Of a stretch of DNA of 64,000 nt, positions 34,379 through 43,984 are shown in pieces; the stretch's first letter is position 1, and each line of letters starts with the position of its first letter. Position numbers and translations under genes: made by a program. Source of the DNA: an uncultured Lachnospiraceae bacterium (GTDB lineage: Bacteria; Bacillota; Clostridia; Lachnospirales; Lachnospiraceae). The notes beneath the pieces were generated by a model that saw only the letters and a program-made list of their open reading frames with translations, was not told the origin of the DNA and searched no databases. The DNA lies in assembly GCA_902781455.1 (NCBI GenBank), contig CACZJF010000001.1, forward strand, positions 62,001 to 126,000. The letters are read 5' to 3'.

Positions 34379-36619
34379 ATGGCAAGTGAACTGATACAAA
34401 CCGAATACGCCGAGATTATGCAGAAGTCTTACATCGATTACGCGATGAGCGTCATCGTTGCGAGAGCGCTTCCGGATGTGCGCGACGGACTGAAGCCGGT
34501 CCAGCGCCGCACGCTGTATGACATGTATGAGCTCGGCATCCGCTGGGACAGGCCGTACAGGAAGAGTGCCCGTATCGTCGGCGATACGATGGGTAAGTAT
34601 CACCCGCACGGTGACAGTTCCATCTATGGCTCCCTGGTCGTGATGGCGCAGGATTTCAAGATGGGGCAGCCCCTGGTGGACGGGCATGGCAACTTCGGCT
34701 CCATCGAAGGTGACGGCGCTGCGGCCATGCGGTATACCGAAGCAAGACTGTCCAGGCTCACGCAGGAAGCATTTCTCGCGGATCTGGACAAAGAGGTCGT
34801 AGACTTCGTCCCGAACTTTGATGAGACTGAGAAGGAACCGGCGGTACTCCCTGCAAGGATTCCGAATCTTCTGGTCAATGGATCGGAGGGAATCGCGGTC
34901 GGTATGACAACGTCCATTCCGCCGCACAACCTGGGAGAAGTCATCGACGCAGTGATCGCCCTGATCAGGGACAGCTCCCTGACGAATGAAGAACTGATGC
35001 AGTATGTGAAAGGCCCCGACTTCCCGACGGGAGGCATTGTGGTCAATGCGTCGGAGCTTGCACAGATCTATTCCACCGGAACCGGAAAGATCCGCATCCG
35101 CGGCAGGGTGGAAGTGGAGAAGGTACCCAGGTCAGACCGGAAGCGGATCGTGATCACACAGATCCCCTACACGATGATCGGTGCCGGAATCGGGAAGTTC
35201 CTCAATGATGTGGCCGCCCTCGCCGACAGCAGGCTGGGAAGTGACATCGCGGATATCTCCAACCAGTCCTCCAAGGAAGGGATCCGGATCGTACTGGAGC
35301 TTCGAAAAGGCGCGGACGAGGAATACATCAAGAAGCTGCTGTATAAGAAAACAAGGCTGGAAGATACCTTCAGTGTCAACATGCTCGCTGTCTCAAATTC
35401 GAGGCCTGAGACCTTGTCCTTGCATGACATCCTGGAAGCGCACATAGAATTCCAGTTTGAGCTTGCCACGAAGAAATACCGGAATCTGCTCGACAGTGAA
35501 CTCTCGAAGAAAGAGATCCAGGAAGGCCTGATCCGCGCGGTCGATGTCATCGATCTGATCATCGAGATCCTGAGAGGCTCCAAAGACAGGGCCATGGCAA
35601 GGAACTGTCTGGTGACGGGCAATACGGAGGGCATCCGTTTCAAGACGAAGAAATCCCAGGCAGACGCGAAGAAGCTGCGTTTCACCGAGGCGCAGGCAAC
35701 AGCGATCCTGGAAATGCGCCTGTACAAACTGATCGGTCTTGAGATCGACGCGCTGATGGCAGAGTATCAGGATACCCTGAAGAAGATTGATCTTTACACG
35801 GATATTCTGAATCACTACAGCTCCATGGCCGACGTCATCGTCCGCCAGCTGGAAGAATTCCGCGACCGCTATGCGTCAGAGCGCAGGACAAAGATCAGTG
35901 ACGAAGAAGAGATCGTGCTGGAAGAGCGGAAGGCAGAAGCCTATCCCTGCGTCCTGCTGATGGACCGCTTCGGATACGCCAGGACCGTGGACGAGGCCGT
36001 CTATGAGAAGAACAAAGACGCGGCCGACGAAGAAAACCGTCTGGTAATCCACTGCATGAGCGATTCCCGCCTGTGTGTCTTTACCGACACCGGCAAGGCG
36101 CATATCCTGAAAGCAGAGAAGATCCCTCACGGCAAATTCCGCGACAAGGGCACACCGATCGACAACCTGTGCAACTACGATTCCGCAGCGGAAACCTTCC
36201 TTGCTGTCATGAACCTGGAAGAAATCAGGACACAGCGCCTGGTCTTCCTCACAGCCCATGGCTATATCAAGATGGTGGAGGGATCCGAATTCGATGTCTC
36301 CAAGCTGACCGTTGCATCGACAAAACTGGAAGAAGGAGACCGCCTGATCTGCGTCCATCCGGCGCATTTCCAGGCAGGCTGCGTTATGATCACGAAGAAC
36401 AGCATGGCACTTCGGATCATGGTGGATGAGATCCCCCTTCAGAAGAAAAATGCACGCGGCGTATACGGCATCCGACTGTCCAAAGACGATGAAGTCGATC
36501 AGGTCTTTTTCCTGGAAGAAGGCGCGCCCACGGAAACCGAAGTCAACGGACGCACCGTGGCCCTCAACCGCCTGCGCATCGCATCGCGCGGGACCAAGGG
36601 GACGAAGATTCGCAAGTAA
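34379..36619 (+). CDS. parC: Type IIA topoisomerase A subunit (ParC-like)
   Basis: A 746-residue DNA cleavage subunit. The winged-helix core has the catalytic Tyr119 in [11 protein letters not shown], and the quinolone-determining region runs through [12 protein letters not shown] (Ser80, Gly84). A C-terminal beta-pinwheel begins near residue 500. The gyrase-specific GyrA box (QRRGGKG type) is not present; the matching place reads [13 protein letters not shown]. It should therefore decatenate and relax rather than supercoil. Residue 84 is normally Glu or Asp, and Gly is unusual (see findings). It is expressed with parE. A long palindrome begins six bases after its stop. Confidence 0.88.
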   Translation: MASELIQTEYAEIMQKSYIDYAMSVIVARALPDVRDGLKPVQRRTLYDMYELGIRWDRPYRKSARIVGDTMGKYHPHGDSSIYGSLVVMAQDFKMGQPLVDGHGNFGSIEGDGAAAMRYTEARLSRLTQEAFLADLDKEVVDFVPNFDETEKEPAVLPARIPNLLVNGSEGIAVGMTTSIPPHNLGEVIDAVIALIRDSSLTNEELMQYVKGPDFPTGGIVVNASELAQIYSTGTGKIRIRGRVEVEKVPRSDRKRIVITQIPYTMIGAGIGKFLNDVAALADSRLGSDIADISNQSSKEGIRIVLELRKGADEEYIKKLLYKKTRLEDTFSVNMLAVSNSRPETLSLHDILEAHIEFQFELATKKYRNLLDSELSKKEIQEGLIRAVDVIDLIIEILRGSKDRAMARNCLVTGNTEGIRFKTKKSQADAKKLRFTEAQATAILEMRLYKLIGLEIDALMAEYQDTLKKIDLYTDILNHYSSMADVIVRQLEEFRDRYASERRTKISDEEEIVLEERKAEAYPCVLLMDRFGYARTVDEAVYEKNKDAADEENRLVIHCMSDSRLCVFTDTGKAHILKAEKIPHGKFRDKGTPIDNLCNYDSAAETFLAVMNLEEIRTQRLVFLTAHGYIKMVEGSEFDVSKLTVASTKLEEGDRLICVHPAHFQAGCVMITKNSMALRIMVDEIPLQKKNARGVYGIRLSKDDEVDQVFFLEEGAPTETEVNGRTVALNRLRIASRGTKGTKIRK

Positions 36620-36625
36620 CTGGCA

Positions 36626-36802
36626 TGAAGCGATTCCGGCAGACAGCCGGCAAACACGGTCGCCTGCCTTTGTTTTGCTTCAGTTGCTTTGCCAGCGCTC
36701 CCGGCTCCTATAGAAGCGTGGTCGCCTCCGCGCTGGCAGCAATTCGCAAAACGCAGTCGTCTCCCTATTGTTTGCCTGGCTGTCTGCCGGAAATCGCTTT
36801 CA
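36626..36802. repeat. Long imperfect palindrome after parC
   Basis: About 31 bases at 36626-36656 pair with 36769-36802 with only three one-base bulges (GCGATTCCGGCAGACAGC against GCTGTCTGCCGGAAATCGC). A second inner stem pairs 36672-36698 with 36729-36752 (GCCAGCGC / GCGCTGGC, GTTTTGC / GCAAAAC). The whole 177 bases would fold into one rod. No transposase, and no second copy in the window. It could be a MITE-like insertion or a structured RNA. Confidence 0.75.
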
Positions 36803-36836
36803 GCTTTCTGCAAAATCGTGCAGCTGATTCGAACAC

Positions 36837-36866
36837 AGCACCGCCCCTCAGACCGGGGGTGGTGCT
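36837..36866 (+). terminator. Terminator-like hairpin before the rimP promoter
   Basis: AGCACCGCCCC pairs with GGGGGTGGTGCT around a short loop. Only a weak T stretch follows (GAGATTATTG). It probably ends read-through from parC. Confidence 0.5.
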
Positions 36867-36898
36867 GAGATTATTGTGAAAAAAGGTGCGCCACCCCC

Positions 36899-36927
36899 TT
36901 GCATTTCCATCTGTCAGGTGCTAAGAT
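36899..36927 (+). promoter_or_regulatory. Promoter of the rimP-nusA-infB operon
   Basis: TTGCAT at 36899-36904, a 17-base spacer and TAAGAT at 36922-36927 fit a sigma-A promoter. It lies about 80 bases before rimP and just before the leader hairpin. Confidence 0.7.
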
Positions 36928-36953
36928 GCCATAGTAAGTCAGAACTGTTGATT

Positions 36954-36980
36954 GAAGAACGGGCCGAAAGCCCGTTCTTC
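36954..36980 (+). promoter_or_regulatory. Leader hairpin of rimP operon
   Basis: GAAGAACGGGC, loop CGAAA, GCCCGTTCTTC: a perfect 11-bp stem in the 5' leader, followed by TGTCG rather than a T run. It could be an attenuator or a target for NusA autoregulation, since nusA is the second gene. The function is inferred. Confidence 0.55.
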
Positions 36981-37005
36981 TGTCGTAATGAAGGTCAGGA
37001 AATCT

Positions 37006-37470
37006 ATGAACCGCAGCGAGTATGAAAAAAGAACGGAGGAACTTCTTCTCCCGATTCTGGCCGGACATGGTTTTGAACTGGTTGATGTCGAGTTCGTGAA
37101 GGAGGGAAGTTCCTGGTATCTCAGATCCTACATCGACAAGCCGGGCGGGATCAGCATCGATGACTGTGAGACAGTCAGCAGGGCGCTGGAGAAAGCACTG
37201 GATGAAGAAGACTTCATCGCGGAGGCGTATGTGCTGGAGGTCTCCTCGCCTGGACTCGGACGGCCGCTCAAGAAGGAGAAGGACTATGTCCGGAACGAAG
37301 GCCGTGAGATCGATCTGAGGTTTTATAAGAGCTTTGAGCATGAGAAGGAACTGAGAGGAGTTCTGACCTCATGGACGAAGGACAGTGTGACCATTCAGAC
37401 AGAAGATGGCCGGGAACTTGAGTTTCAGAAGAAAGAACTTGCTCTGGTCAGAGAAGCATTTGACTGGTAA
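37006..37470 (+). CDS. rimP: Ribosome maturation factor RimP
   Basis: A 154-residue RimP needed for 30S subunit assembly. The N-terminal domain shows LLLPILAGHGFELVDVEFVKEG and SWYLRSYIDKPGGISIDDCE, and the link contains YVLEVSSPGLGRPLKKEKDY. The C-terminal SH3-like domain includes LRGVLTSWTKDSVTI. All are family hallmarks. The ATG at 37006 with AGGAAA upstream is preferred; an ATG at 36988 would add six residues. It is the first gene of the conserved operon and is followed 38 bases later by nusA. Confidence 0.95.
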   Translation: MNRSEYEKRTEELLLPILAGHGFELVDVEFVKEGSSWYLRSYIDKPGGISIDDCETVSRALEKALDEEDFIAEAYVLEVSSPGLGRPLKKEKDYVRNEGREIDLRFYKSFEHEKELRGVLTSWTKDSVTIQTEDGRELEFQKKELALVREAFDW

Positions 37471-37508
37471 GGAATAAAGGAACTGCGATAGGAGAGAAGG
37501 AAAAGAAA

Positions 37509-38819
37509 ATGAACGACGAACTGTTTGACGCTCTCATAATCCTTGAGAAAGAGAAAAACATCAAGAGCGAGGTACTGCTGGAAGCGATCGCGAAATCGCT
37601 CGAACAGGCCTGCAGGAACAACTTCAACCGCCAGGACCTGACGAACGTAGTCGTGTCCCTGGATCAGGCGAAGAAGTCATTCGGCATCTTTCTGGCCAAG
37701 GAAGTGGTTGAGAATGTTGAAGACAGCATGACACAGATCAGCCTTGCTGACGCGAAGATGATCGACAGTGATTACGAGCTTGGAGATGTGGTGAATGTTG
37801 ACATCAACTCCAGAGCCTTCGGCCGCATCGCTGTTCAGAACGCGAAGAACGTCATCCTTCAGCAGATCCGTGAGGCAGAGAGAAAGAGTCTGTTCGCGGA
37901 TTACTATGACAAGGAGAACAAGGTTGTCACCGGTGTTGTACAGCGGTTTATCGGACGCAATGTCGCGATCAATCTTGGCAAGGTCGATGGCATCCTGAAC
38001 GAGAGTGAGATGATCCGTGGTGAGAACTATTATCCCAACCAGCGGATCAAGGTCTATGTTCTTCACGTAGACAACACGCCGAAGGGCCCGAGGATCCTTG
38101 TATCCCGCAAGCACCCGAACCTGGTCAGATGCCTGTTCGAGCAGGAGGTTGCCGAGGTTGCGGATGGCACGGTTGAGATCATGGCAATCGCGCGTGAGGC
38201 CGGCTCCCGTTCGAAGATGGCGGTTTATTCCAAGTCTGAGAATGTGGACGCGGTCGGCGCCTGTGTCGGACAGAACGGCAACCGTGTCGCGATGGTGGTT
38301 GATGAGCTGAACGGTGAAAAGATCGATATCGTAGAGTGGAATGAGAATCCGGCTTACTTTATCGAAAATGCGCTCAGCCCTGCCAAGGTTGTCACGGTGC
38401 TTGTCGACGAGGAGGACAAGGAAGCAAAGGTTGTCGTTCCGGACTACCAGCTTTCCCTTGCGATCGGCCGTGAAGGCCAGAATGCCAGACTGACTGCCAG
38501 ACTGACCGGCTTCAAGATTGACATCAAGTCCGAGACACAGGCGATTGAGTCCGGTGAGCTCGATGCATTCCAGGAGGAATACTACGGGCAGAACTATGAT
38601 GAAGAAGAAGCGCCGTTCGAAGACGGCTATTATGGCGAGGAGGGCTATGACCAGTATGGCTATGCCCAGGACGGTGCCTATTATGATGACGGCAGTTATT
38701 CCGATGACGGCGCGTATGACGGCCAGGACGGATACGCGGCGGAAGGGGAATATGCCGGCGAGGGAGAGCCTTACTATGAAGCGGATGAGACTCTTTCACA
38801 GGACGGACAGGAAGAGTAA
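37509..38819 (+). CDS. nusA: Transcription termination/antitermination factor NusA with acidic C-terminal tail
   Basis: A 436-residue NusA. The N-terminal RNA polymerase-binding domain covers residues 1-130, the S1 domain is around 135-200 (VTGVVQRFIGRNVAINLGKVDG), and two KH domains run to about 350 (GACVGQNGNRVAMVVDELNGEKIDIVEW, LAIGREGQNARLTARLTGFKIDI). Beyond that is a roughly 80-residue tail made almost only of Asp, Glu, Gly, Tyr and Ala in loose repeats. The tail replaces the AR domains of proteobacterial NusA and is longer than in Bacillus, where the protein stops near 370. NusA modulates pausing, termination and antitermination. Confidence 0.95.
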   Translation: MNDELFDALIILEKEKNIKSEVLLEAIAKSLEQACRNNFNRQDLTNVVVSLDQAKKSFGIFLAKEVVENVEDSMTQISLADAKMIDSDYELGDVVNVDINSRAFGRIAVQNAKNVILQQIREAERKSLFADYYDKENKVVTGVVQRFIGRNVAINLGKVDGILNESEMIRGENYYPNQRIKVYVLHVDNTPKGPRILVSRKHPNLVRCLFEQEVAEVADGTVEIMAIAREAGSRSKMAVYSKSENVDAVGACVGQNGNRVAMVVDELNGEKIDIVEWNENPAYFIENALSPAKVVTVLVDEEDKEAKVVVPDYQLSLAIGREGQNARLTARLTGFKIDIKSETQAIESGELDAFQEEYYGQNYDEEEAPFEDGYYGEEGYDQYGYAQDGAYYDDGSYSDDGAYDGQDGYAAEGEYAGEGEPYYEADETLSQDGQEE

Positions 38820-38834
38820 TCCGGAGACAGCAGC

Positions 38835-39110
38835 ATGGCTCGTGAAAAAAAAGAGGTTCTTCGAAGATGCACCGGCTGCGGTCTCATGAAGGACAGGCAG
38901 GAGATGATCCGGGTCATACGGGATTCAGCCGGAGAGATTCACATCGATGATACGAACCGTATGAATGGAAGAGGCGCGTATCTGTGCAGATCGATCGCAT
39001 GCCTGGAGACGGCCAGGAAGAGACGCGGTCTGGAAAGGACCTTAAAGCACGCTGTGGATCCGCTCCTCTATGAATTGCTGAAAGAGAAGATTGAGAAGCA
39101 CAATGGATGA
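38835..39110 (+). CDS. rnpM: RNase P modulator RnpM (YlxR)
   Basis: A 91-residue YlxR-family protein with RRCTGCGLMKDRQEMIRVIR at the start and NGRGAYLCRSIACLETARKR later, the two conserved blocks of the family. It binds RNA and has been shown in Bacillus to act on RNase P (family knowledge). Its place between nusA and ylxQ is conserved across Firmicutes. The last 8 bases overlap the start of ylxQ, so translation is coupled. Confidence 0.95.
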   Translation: MAREKKEVLRRCTGCGLMKDRQEMIRVIRDSAGEIHIDDTNRMNGRGAYLCRSIACLETARKRRGLERTLKHAVDPLLYELLKEKIEKHNG

Positions 39111-39426
39111 AAAAAAGGTTTTAAATCTGCTTTCGCTCTCACAGCGGTCCGGCAGGATCGTTTCCGGAGAGTTTATGACACAGAAGGCTGTGAAGAGCAG
39201 ACAGGCCTGCCTGGTGATCCTTGCTGCGGATGCTTCAGAGAATACCAAAAAGAAATTTCAAAACATGTGTACATTTTACCGGACACCGGTGATTGAGCTG
39301 TCTGATATGGATATGCTCGGACACAGCATTGGCCGGTCAGTGAGGTCAAGTCTGGCTGTTCTGGATGAGGGATTTGCGAAAGCCATCCTGAAGCTGGCCG
39401 GAGAAGACCTGAATACGCGGAGGTAG
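39103..39426 (+). CDS. L7Ae-family ribosome-associated protein YlxQ
   Basis: A 107-residue member of the L7Ae/L30e/YlxQ family, seen in [22 protein letters not shown] and [16 protein letters not shown], followed by YRTPVIEL. These proteins bind kink-turn RNA. The start at 39103 lies within the end of rnpM, and infB begins 5 bases after the stop. The open frame from 39091 has no better site. Its cellular role in the infB operon is not settled. Confidence 0.92.
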   Translation: MDEKKVLNLLSLSQRSGRIVSGEFMTQKAVKSRQACLVILAADASENTKKKFQNMCTFYRTPVIELSDMDMLGHSIGRSVRSSLAVLDEGFAKAILKLAGEDLNTRR

Positions 39427-39431
39427 TTGAT

Positions 39432-42400
39432 TTGGGAAAGATCAGAGTACATGAACTTGCGAAAGAGCTGGGGAGACAGTCCGGCGATGTCATTGCCGTC
39501 CTGGAAAGGATGGGGATTGCGGAAGCCAAGCCTGCCAGCGGTATAGAGGAGGATGTGGCTGCAAAGGTCAGAGCAAAGTTCTCAGCGCCTTCAGCACCGG
39601 CATCAGCTCCGGCCGCTGCGAAAGCGTCTGCTCCGGCTGCCGCACAGACTCCGGCTCCGGCTGCCGCACAGGCTCCGGCCGCGCGGAAGGATCCTTCCGC
39701 CAAGGCACCTGCCGGTGAAGAGAGCGCGCCGAAGAAAAAGAAGTTCGTTGCGGTCTTTCGCCGTGAGAATGCACGCAGCGGTGTGATCTCCAGAATGCCG
39801 ACCAAACAGGCGCAGCAAAGAAGCGCTGCTCCTGTGGCACACTCCGCGCGCGGACCGGTCAGGAGACGTCCGGCTGACGCGCCTGGCCGCATGCCTGATC
39901 CCAATGCCCGGCCGCTTCGCCCGGGAGAAGCGCCCACAGCAGGCGTGCCCAGAAGACCGGAGCGCCCGCAGCATGCTGGCGGGCCGGCCGTACAGGGTCA
40001 GATGCCGGAAGCTGCGAAGCATCCGTCCGCAGCCGCTCCTGCGCCCGGCACCGTCCGGAGTGCGGCTCCTGCATCCCAGACGCCTTCCGTGAATCAGCCT
40101 TCGGCAGGACCGAAGCCTGTGCAGAGCACGGCACCGGCAGCATCCGGCGCAAGAAGCGTCCAGGGGACTGCGCCTGCCGCGGCCGCGAGGAAAGAGGGCG
40201 CCGCGAGACCGGCCGCCGGGAATGCCCAGAAGGGTGCACCGGCCAGAAGACCTGGTTCTGCGCAGACACCGCCGGCACGCCGCCCGCAGACGGGTGACCG
40301 GGGCGCACAGCGCAGTGAGCAAAGACCTGCGGAAGGAAGACGTCCTTATCAGCTGGACCGTTCCAGAGGCGCGCAGAGCCCGCAAAGACAGCAGGGCGGC
40401 GCATTTTCACCAAAACAGGCCCCTGCTACTGCTTCCAGGCCGGGTGCTTCTTCCGGAAAGGGAGGACAGGGCAGAAACAGCTCTTCCAAGGGCAGATATG
40501 ACCAGAACCGTGAAGGCGCGCCCGCACGCGGAAAGAATGCCGGCGGCCGCAGAGACGGGAAGGACAGGAATGAGAAGTACAACCGGTTTGACGCAAACGA
40601 CCGTGTCCAGACCGGAAGACGCCGTAAGGATCCGAACAAGACACAGGCTGCCAAGGAACAGCCGGTTAAGGTAGAGGAAAAGATCAAGACAATCGTTCTG
40701 CCGGATCATGTAACGCTGAAAGAACTTGCGGACAAGATGAAGGTGCAGGCGTCCGCGATCATCAAGAAGCTTTTCATGTCAGGAAAGATGGTCACGATGA
40801 ATTCCGACCTCACCTATGAAGAAGCCGAAGAGATCGCTGTCGAGTATGAGATCCTGTGTGAGCATGAGGAGAAGAAGGATCTGATCGCAGATCTTCTCAA
40901 GGAAGAAGAAGAGAGCGAAGAGAACATGGTTTCCAGACCGCCTGTGGTCTGTGTCATGGGTCATGTTGACCATGGTAAGACTTCCCTGCTTGACGCGATC
41001 CGGGATACACATGTGACCGATCGTGAATCGGGCGGAATCACACAGCATATCGGTGCGTCGGTCATTCACTATAATGACAGGACGATCACCTTCCTGGATA
41101 CGCCTGGTCACGAGGCATTTACTGCCATGCGTATGAGAGGCGCGAACTCCACGGATATTGCCGTGCTTGTCGTAGCGGCGGACGATGGTGTCATGCCGCA
41201 GACGGTTGAGGCGATCAACCACGCGAAGGCAGCCGGAATTGAGATTATCGTAGCGATCAACAAGATCGATAAGCCCAGCGCGAACATCGACCGTGTCAAG
41301 CAGGAGCTGACAGAGTATGAGCTGATCGCGGAAGACTGGGGCGGAAGCACGACCATGGTTCCGGTTTCCGCAAAGTCCCATGAGGGAATTGACGATCTGC
41401 TTGAGATGATTCTGCTCACTGCTGACGTCATGGAGCTGAAGGCGAATCCGGACCGCCGCGCGAGAGGTCTTGTCATAGAGGCCAAGCTCGACAAGGGCCG
41501 CGGTCCTGTAGCGTCTCTCCTGGTGCAGAAGGGTACCCTCCATGTAGGCGATCCGATCGATGCAGGATCCTGCTTCGGTAAAGTCAGGGCGATGACGGAT
41601 GACAAGGGCAGAAGAGTCAAGGAAGCCGGTCCGTCCATGCCGGTTGAGGTCATCGGATTCTCGGATGTCCCCGGTGCCGGTGAGATCTTTACGTCGCCTG
41701 AGACGGAGAAGGAAGCAAAGAACTTTGCCGCAACCTTTATCACGGTCGGCAAGGAGAAGATGATAGAAGAATCCCGCAAGAGAACCTCCCTGGATGATCT
41801 GTTCAACCAGATCAAGGAAGGCACGCTGAAGGATCTGAACCTGATCGTGAAGGCGGATGTACAGGGTTCTGTAGAAGCGCTGCGCCAGAGTCTCCTTAAG
41901 CTGTCAAACGATGAAGTGATCGTCAAGATCATTCATTCCGCAGTCGGCGCGATCAATGAATCCGATGTCACGCTTGCAAGCGCGTCGAACGCGATTATCA
42001 TCGGCTTCAATGTCCGCCCGGATGCGCAGGCGAAGTCTACCGCGGATCATGAGGGCGTGGACATCAGGCTCTACAAGGTGATCTATGATGCCATCAATGA
42101 CGTCGAGAACGCCATGAAGGGCATGCTGGAGCCGGTCTATGAGGAGAAGGTCACAGGCCATGTAGAGATCCGTCAGATCTTCAAGGCCAGCGGCATCGGT
42201 AATATCGCAGGTTCCTATGTCCTGGACGGTGTCGTCCAGAGAGGATCGAGAGCAAGGATCACAAGAGACGGAAATCAGGTTTTCGACGGCGCCATCGCTT
42301 CCCTGAAGAGATTCAAGGACGATGTCAAGGAAGTACGTGCCGGATTCGAATGCGGTCTTGTATTTGACGGTTTCAGCGAGATCCGCGAAGGCGATCAGGC

Positions 42401-42437
42401 CGAAGTGTACACAATGGTCGAGGTATCCCGCGGCTGA
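39432..42437 (+). CDS. infB: Translation initiation factor IF-2
   Basis: A 1001-residue IF-2. The short N-terminal domain [23 protein letters not shown] (residues 2-24, shortened) is followed by a very long disordered linker, residues about 45-415, rich in Ala, Pro, Arg, Gly and Gln. The IF2-N fold then leads to the G domain with [20 protein letters not shown] and NKIDK. Domains II to C2 complete it, the last binding initiator tRNA. The start is TTG at 39432 with GGAGG seven bases upstream. IF-2 places fMet-tRNA on the 30S subunit. The linker's base composition is shifted toward GC but the reading frame is intact. Confidence 0.96.
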   Translation: MGKIRVHELAKELGRQSGDVIAVLERMGIAEAKPASGIEEDVAAKVRAKFSAPSAPASAPAAAKASAPAAAQTPAPAAAQAPAARKDPSAKAPAGEESAPKKKKFVAVFRRENARSGVISRMPTKQAQQRSAAPVAHSARGPVRRRPADAPGRMPDPNARPLRPGEAPTAGVPRRPERPQHAGGPAVQGQMPEAAKHPSAAAPAPGTVRSAAPASQTPSVNQPSAGPKPVQSTAPAASGARSVQGTAPAAAARKEGAARPAAGNAQKGAPARRPGSAQTPPARRPQTGDRGAQRSEQRPAEGRRPYQLDRSRGAQSPQRQQGGAFSPKQAPATASRPGASSGKGGQGRNSSSKGRYDQNREGAPARGKNAGGRRDGKDRNEKYNRFDANDRVQTGRRRKDPNKTQAAKEQPVKVEEKIKTIVLPDHVTLKELADKMKVQASAIIKKLFMSGKMVTMNSDLTYEEAEEIAVEYEILCEHEEKKDLIADLLKEEEESEENMVSRPPVVCVMGHVDHGKTSLLDAIRDTHVTDRESGGITQHIGASVIHYNDRTITFLDTPGHEAFTAMRMRGANSTDIAVLVVAADDGVMPQTVEAINHAKAAGIEIIVAINKIDKPSANIDRVKQELTEYELIAEDWGGSTTMVPVSAKSHEGIDDLLEMILLTADVMELKANPDRRARGLVIEAKLDKGRGPVASLLVQKGTLHVGDPIDAGSCFGKVRAMTDDKGRRVKEAGPSMPVEVIGFSDVPGAGEIFTSPETEKEAKNFAATFITVGKEKMIEESRKRTSLDDLFNQIKEGTLKDLNLIVKADVQGSVEALRQSLLKLSNDEVIVKIIHSAVGAINESDVTLASASNAIIIGFNVRPDAQAKSTADHEGVDIRLYKVIYDAINDVENAMKGMLEPVYEEKVTGHVEIRQIFKASGIGNIAGSYVLDGVVQRGSRARITRDGNQVFDGAIASLKRFKDDVKEVRAGFECGLVFDGFSEIREGDQAEVYTMVEVSRG

Positions 42438-42585
42438 TCCGGCGTTTCGGAATTTTGCCGCCGCGAAGTTTCTGATGCCGTCGGCGGAATTTGATGAGGA
42501 ACGATTTGTTTAGCACCCCGGAGCGGGCCTGAAAGGGTTTTCGCGAAGGGGTGTATACAGTCCGGGAAGAGAAGAAGGAGTAAAG

Positions 42586-42987
42586 GTGCGAAAGAACAGT
42601 ATTAAGAATATCCGCATTAATGAAGAGGTCCGGAAGCAGCTGCAGGAGATTGTCATGCATGAGCTGAAGGATCCGAGGATTGATCCGATGACGAGCATCA
42701 CCAAGGTGGAAGTTGCCCCGGATCTGAAGACATGCAAGGCGTATGTTTCTGTTCTGGGAACAGGAGATGCTCTGGAGGCGACTGTTGCGGGACTGACCAA
42801 AGCGGAAGGCTACATCCGAAGGGAGCTTGCCAGAACCGTGAATCTGCGCAATACCCCCTCGATCCGGTTCATCGCGGACGATTCGATTGCGTACGGCGTC
42901 GGCATGTCCATGATCATTGATGAAGTGATAGCGCAGGATGAGAGCCGCCATACAGACACAGCGACGGAGGAAATGTCGATTGATTAA
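42586..42987 (+). CDS. rbfA: Ribosome-binding factor A
   Basis: A 133-residue RbfA, a KH-type factor for late 30S maturation. It has KNIRINEEVRKQLQEIV, the conserved DPRIDPMTSITKVEVAPDLK and ELARTVNLRNTPSIRFIADDS. The start is a GTG at 42586 with AAGGAG upstream. The 3' end overlaps nrnA by 8 bases. A 148-base gap from infB contains no other frame. The order infB-rbfA-nrnA-truB is the normal Firmicute arrangement. Confidence 0.95.
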   Translation: MRKNSIKNIRINEEVRKQLQEIVMHELKDPRIDPMTSITKVEVAPDLKTCKAYVSVLGTGDALEATVAGLTKAEGYIRRELARTVNLRNTPSIRFIADDSIAYGVGMSMIIDEVIAQDESRHTDTATEEMSID

Positions 42988-43936
42988 TCTGGACTCCATA
43001 CTGGAGGGTGTGAAAACAGTCGGGATCTGCGGACATGTCAAGCCGGACGGAGATGCCTATGGGAGCTGCATGGGGCTTTATCTCTTTCTGAAAGCATACC
43101 GGCCTGATCTTCAGGCAGCCGTGTACCTCGAGGACAGCTATTCCGAATCATTCCGGTTTATCGCCTGTTCTGACGAGATTGTACATGACTATCCGGCCGC
43201 GCCGCCTCATGATGTGTTCTTTGCGATTGACTGCTCTGACCTGCAGAGGCTTGGTTCTTCGCAGGATTATTTCAACGCGGCAAAGAAGACCGTCGTGATC
43301 GATCATCATATTTCCAACAAGGGCTTTGGCATGATCAATGAGATCCAGCCTCAGGCCAGTTCCGCTTCTGAACTGGTTGCGCTTCTGATCGGCCGTGACC
43401 GGCTGAACAGGGAGATGGCGGAGGCGCTGTACATGGGGATCATTCATGATACGGGTGTCTTCCAGTACAGCTGCACTTCCAGCAGAACCATGATGGTAGG
43501 CGGATGGCTGATGGATCTGGGGATCGATTTCTCCAAGATCTGCGATGAGACTTTTTTCCTGAAGACCTATCATCAGAACCAGATGCTCGGAAGGGCACTG
43601 ACAGAAAGCATCCTGATGATGGACGGAAGGCTGATCTTCACGGTTGTCCGGAAGAAAGACATGGAGTTTTACCAGGTGGAGCCCAAGGATCTGGACGGTA
43701 TCGTCCAGCAGCTCCGCGTGACCAGAGGCGTTGAGGTGGCGGTGTTTCTCTATGAAACAGGCCCTTGCCAGTATAAGGTCAGCCTCCGGTCTAACGGCAA
43801 GGTTGATGTTGCGAAGATCGGCCTGTATTTCCAGGGCGGCGGACATGTCAGGGCAGCCGGCTGTACGATCGACGGCGACATCCATGATGTGGTGAACAAT
43901 ATTGCCCTGCAGGTTGCGAAACAGCTGGATCCGTAA
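42980..43936 (+). CDS. nrnA: Bifunctional oligoribonuclease/PAP phosphatase NrnA
   Basis: A 318-residue DHH/DHHA1 phosphoesterase. It begins INLDSILEGVKTVGICGHVKPDGDAYGS, with the metal ligands of motif I in HVKPDGD, then FAIDCSD and the DHH motif in VVIDHHISN. The substrate-binding DHHA1 part has GGGHVRAAGC. It degrades short RNA oligomers and converts 3'-phosphoadenosine 5'-phosphate to AMP. The start is TTG at 42980 with GGAGG nine bases before it, inside the end of rbfA, which gives the usual length for the family. Confidence 0.93.
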   Translation: MINLDSILEGVKTVGICGHVKPDGDAYGSCMGLYLFLKAYRPDLQAAVYLEDSYSESFRFIACSDEIVHDYPAAPPHDVFFAIDCSDLQRLGSSQDYFNAAKKTVVIDHHISNKGFGMINEIQPQASSASELVALLIGRDRLNREMAEALYMGIIHDTGVFQYSCTSSRTMMVGGWLMDLGIDFSKICDETFFLKTYHQNQMLGRALTESILMMDGRLIFTVVRKKDMEFYQVEPKDLDGIVQQLRVTRGVEVAVFLYETGPCQYKVSLRSNGKVDVAKIGLYFQGGGHVRAAGCTIDGDIHDVVNNIALQVAKQLDP

Positions 43937-43984
43937 GAATGCGGCGCGCTGCTTCGTCCTGGCAGGCACAATAAGGCCTGAAGC

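Noticed and set aside
33407-34927. A 506-residue open frame on the - strand across parE/parC
   Set aside because: Antisense to two clearly conserved genes; composition-driven open frame with no recognisable domain.
36625-36879. An 84-residue open frame after parC
   Set aside because: It lies almost entirely in the long palindrome and has no ribosome site or family resemblance.
39603-40385. Several long alternative frames in the infB linker
   Set aside because: Produced by the GC-rich Ala/Pro/Arg linker; the infB frame continues intact into a conserved G domain.
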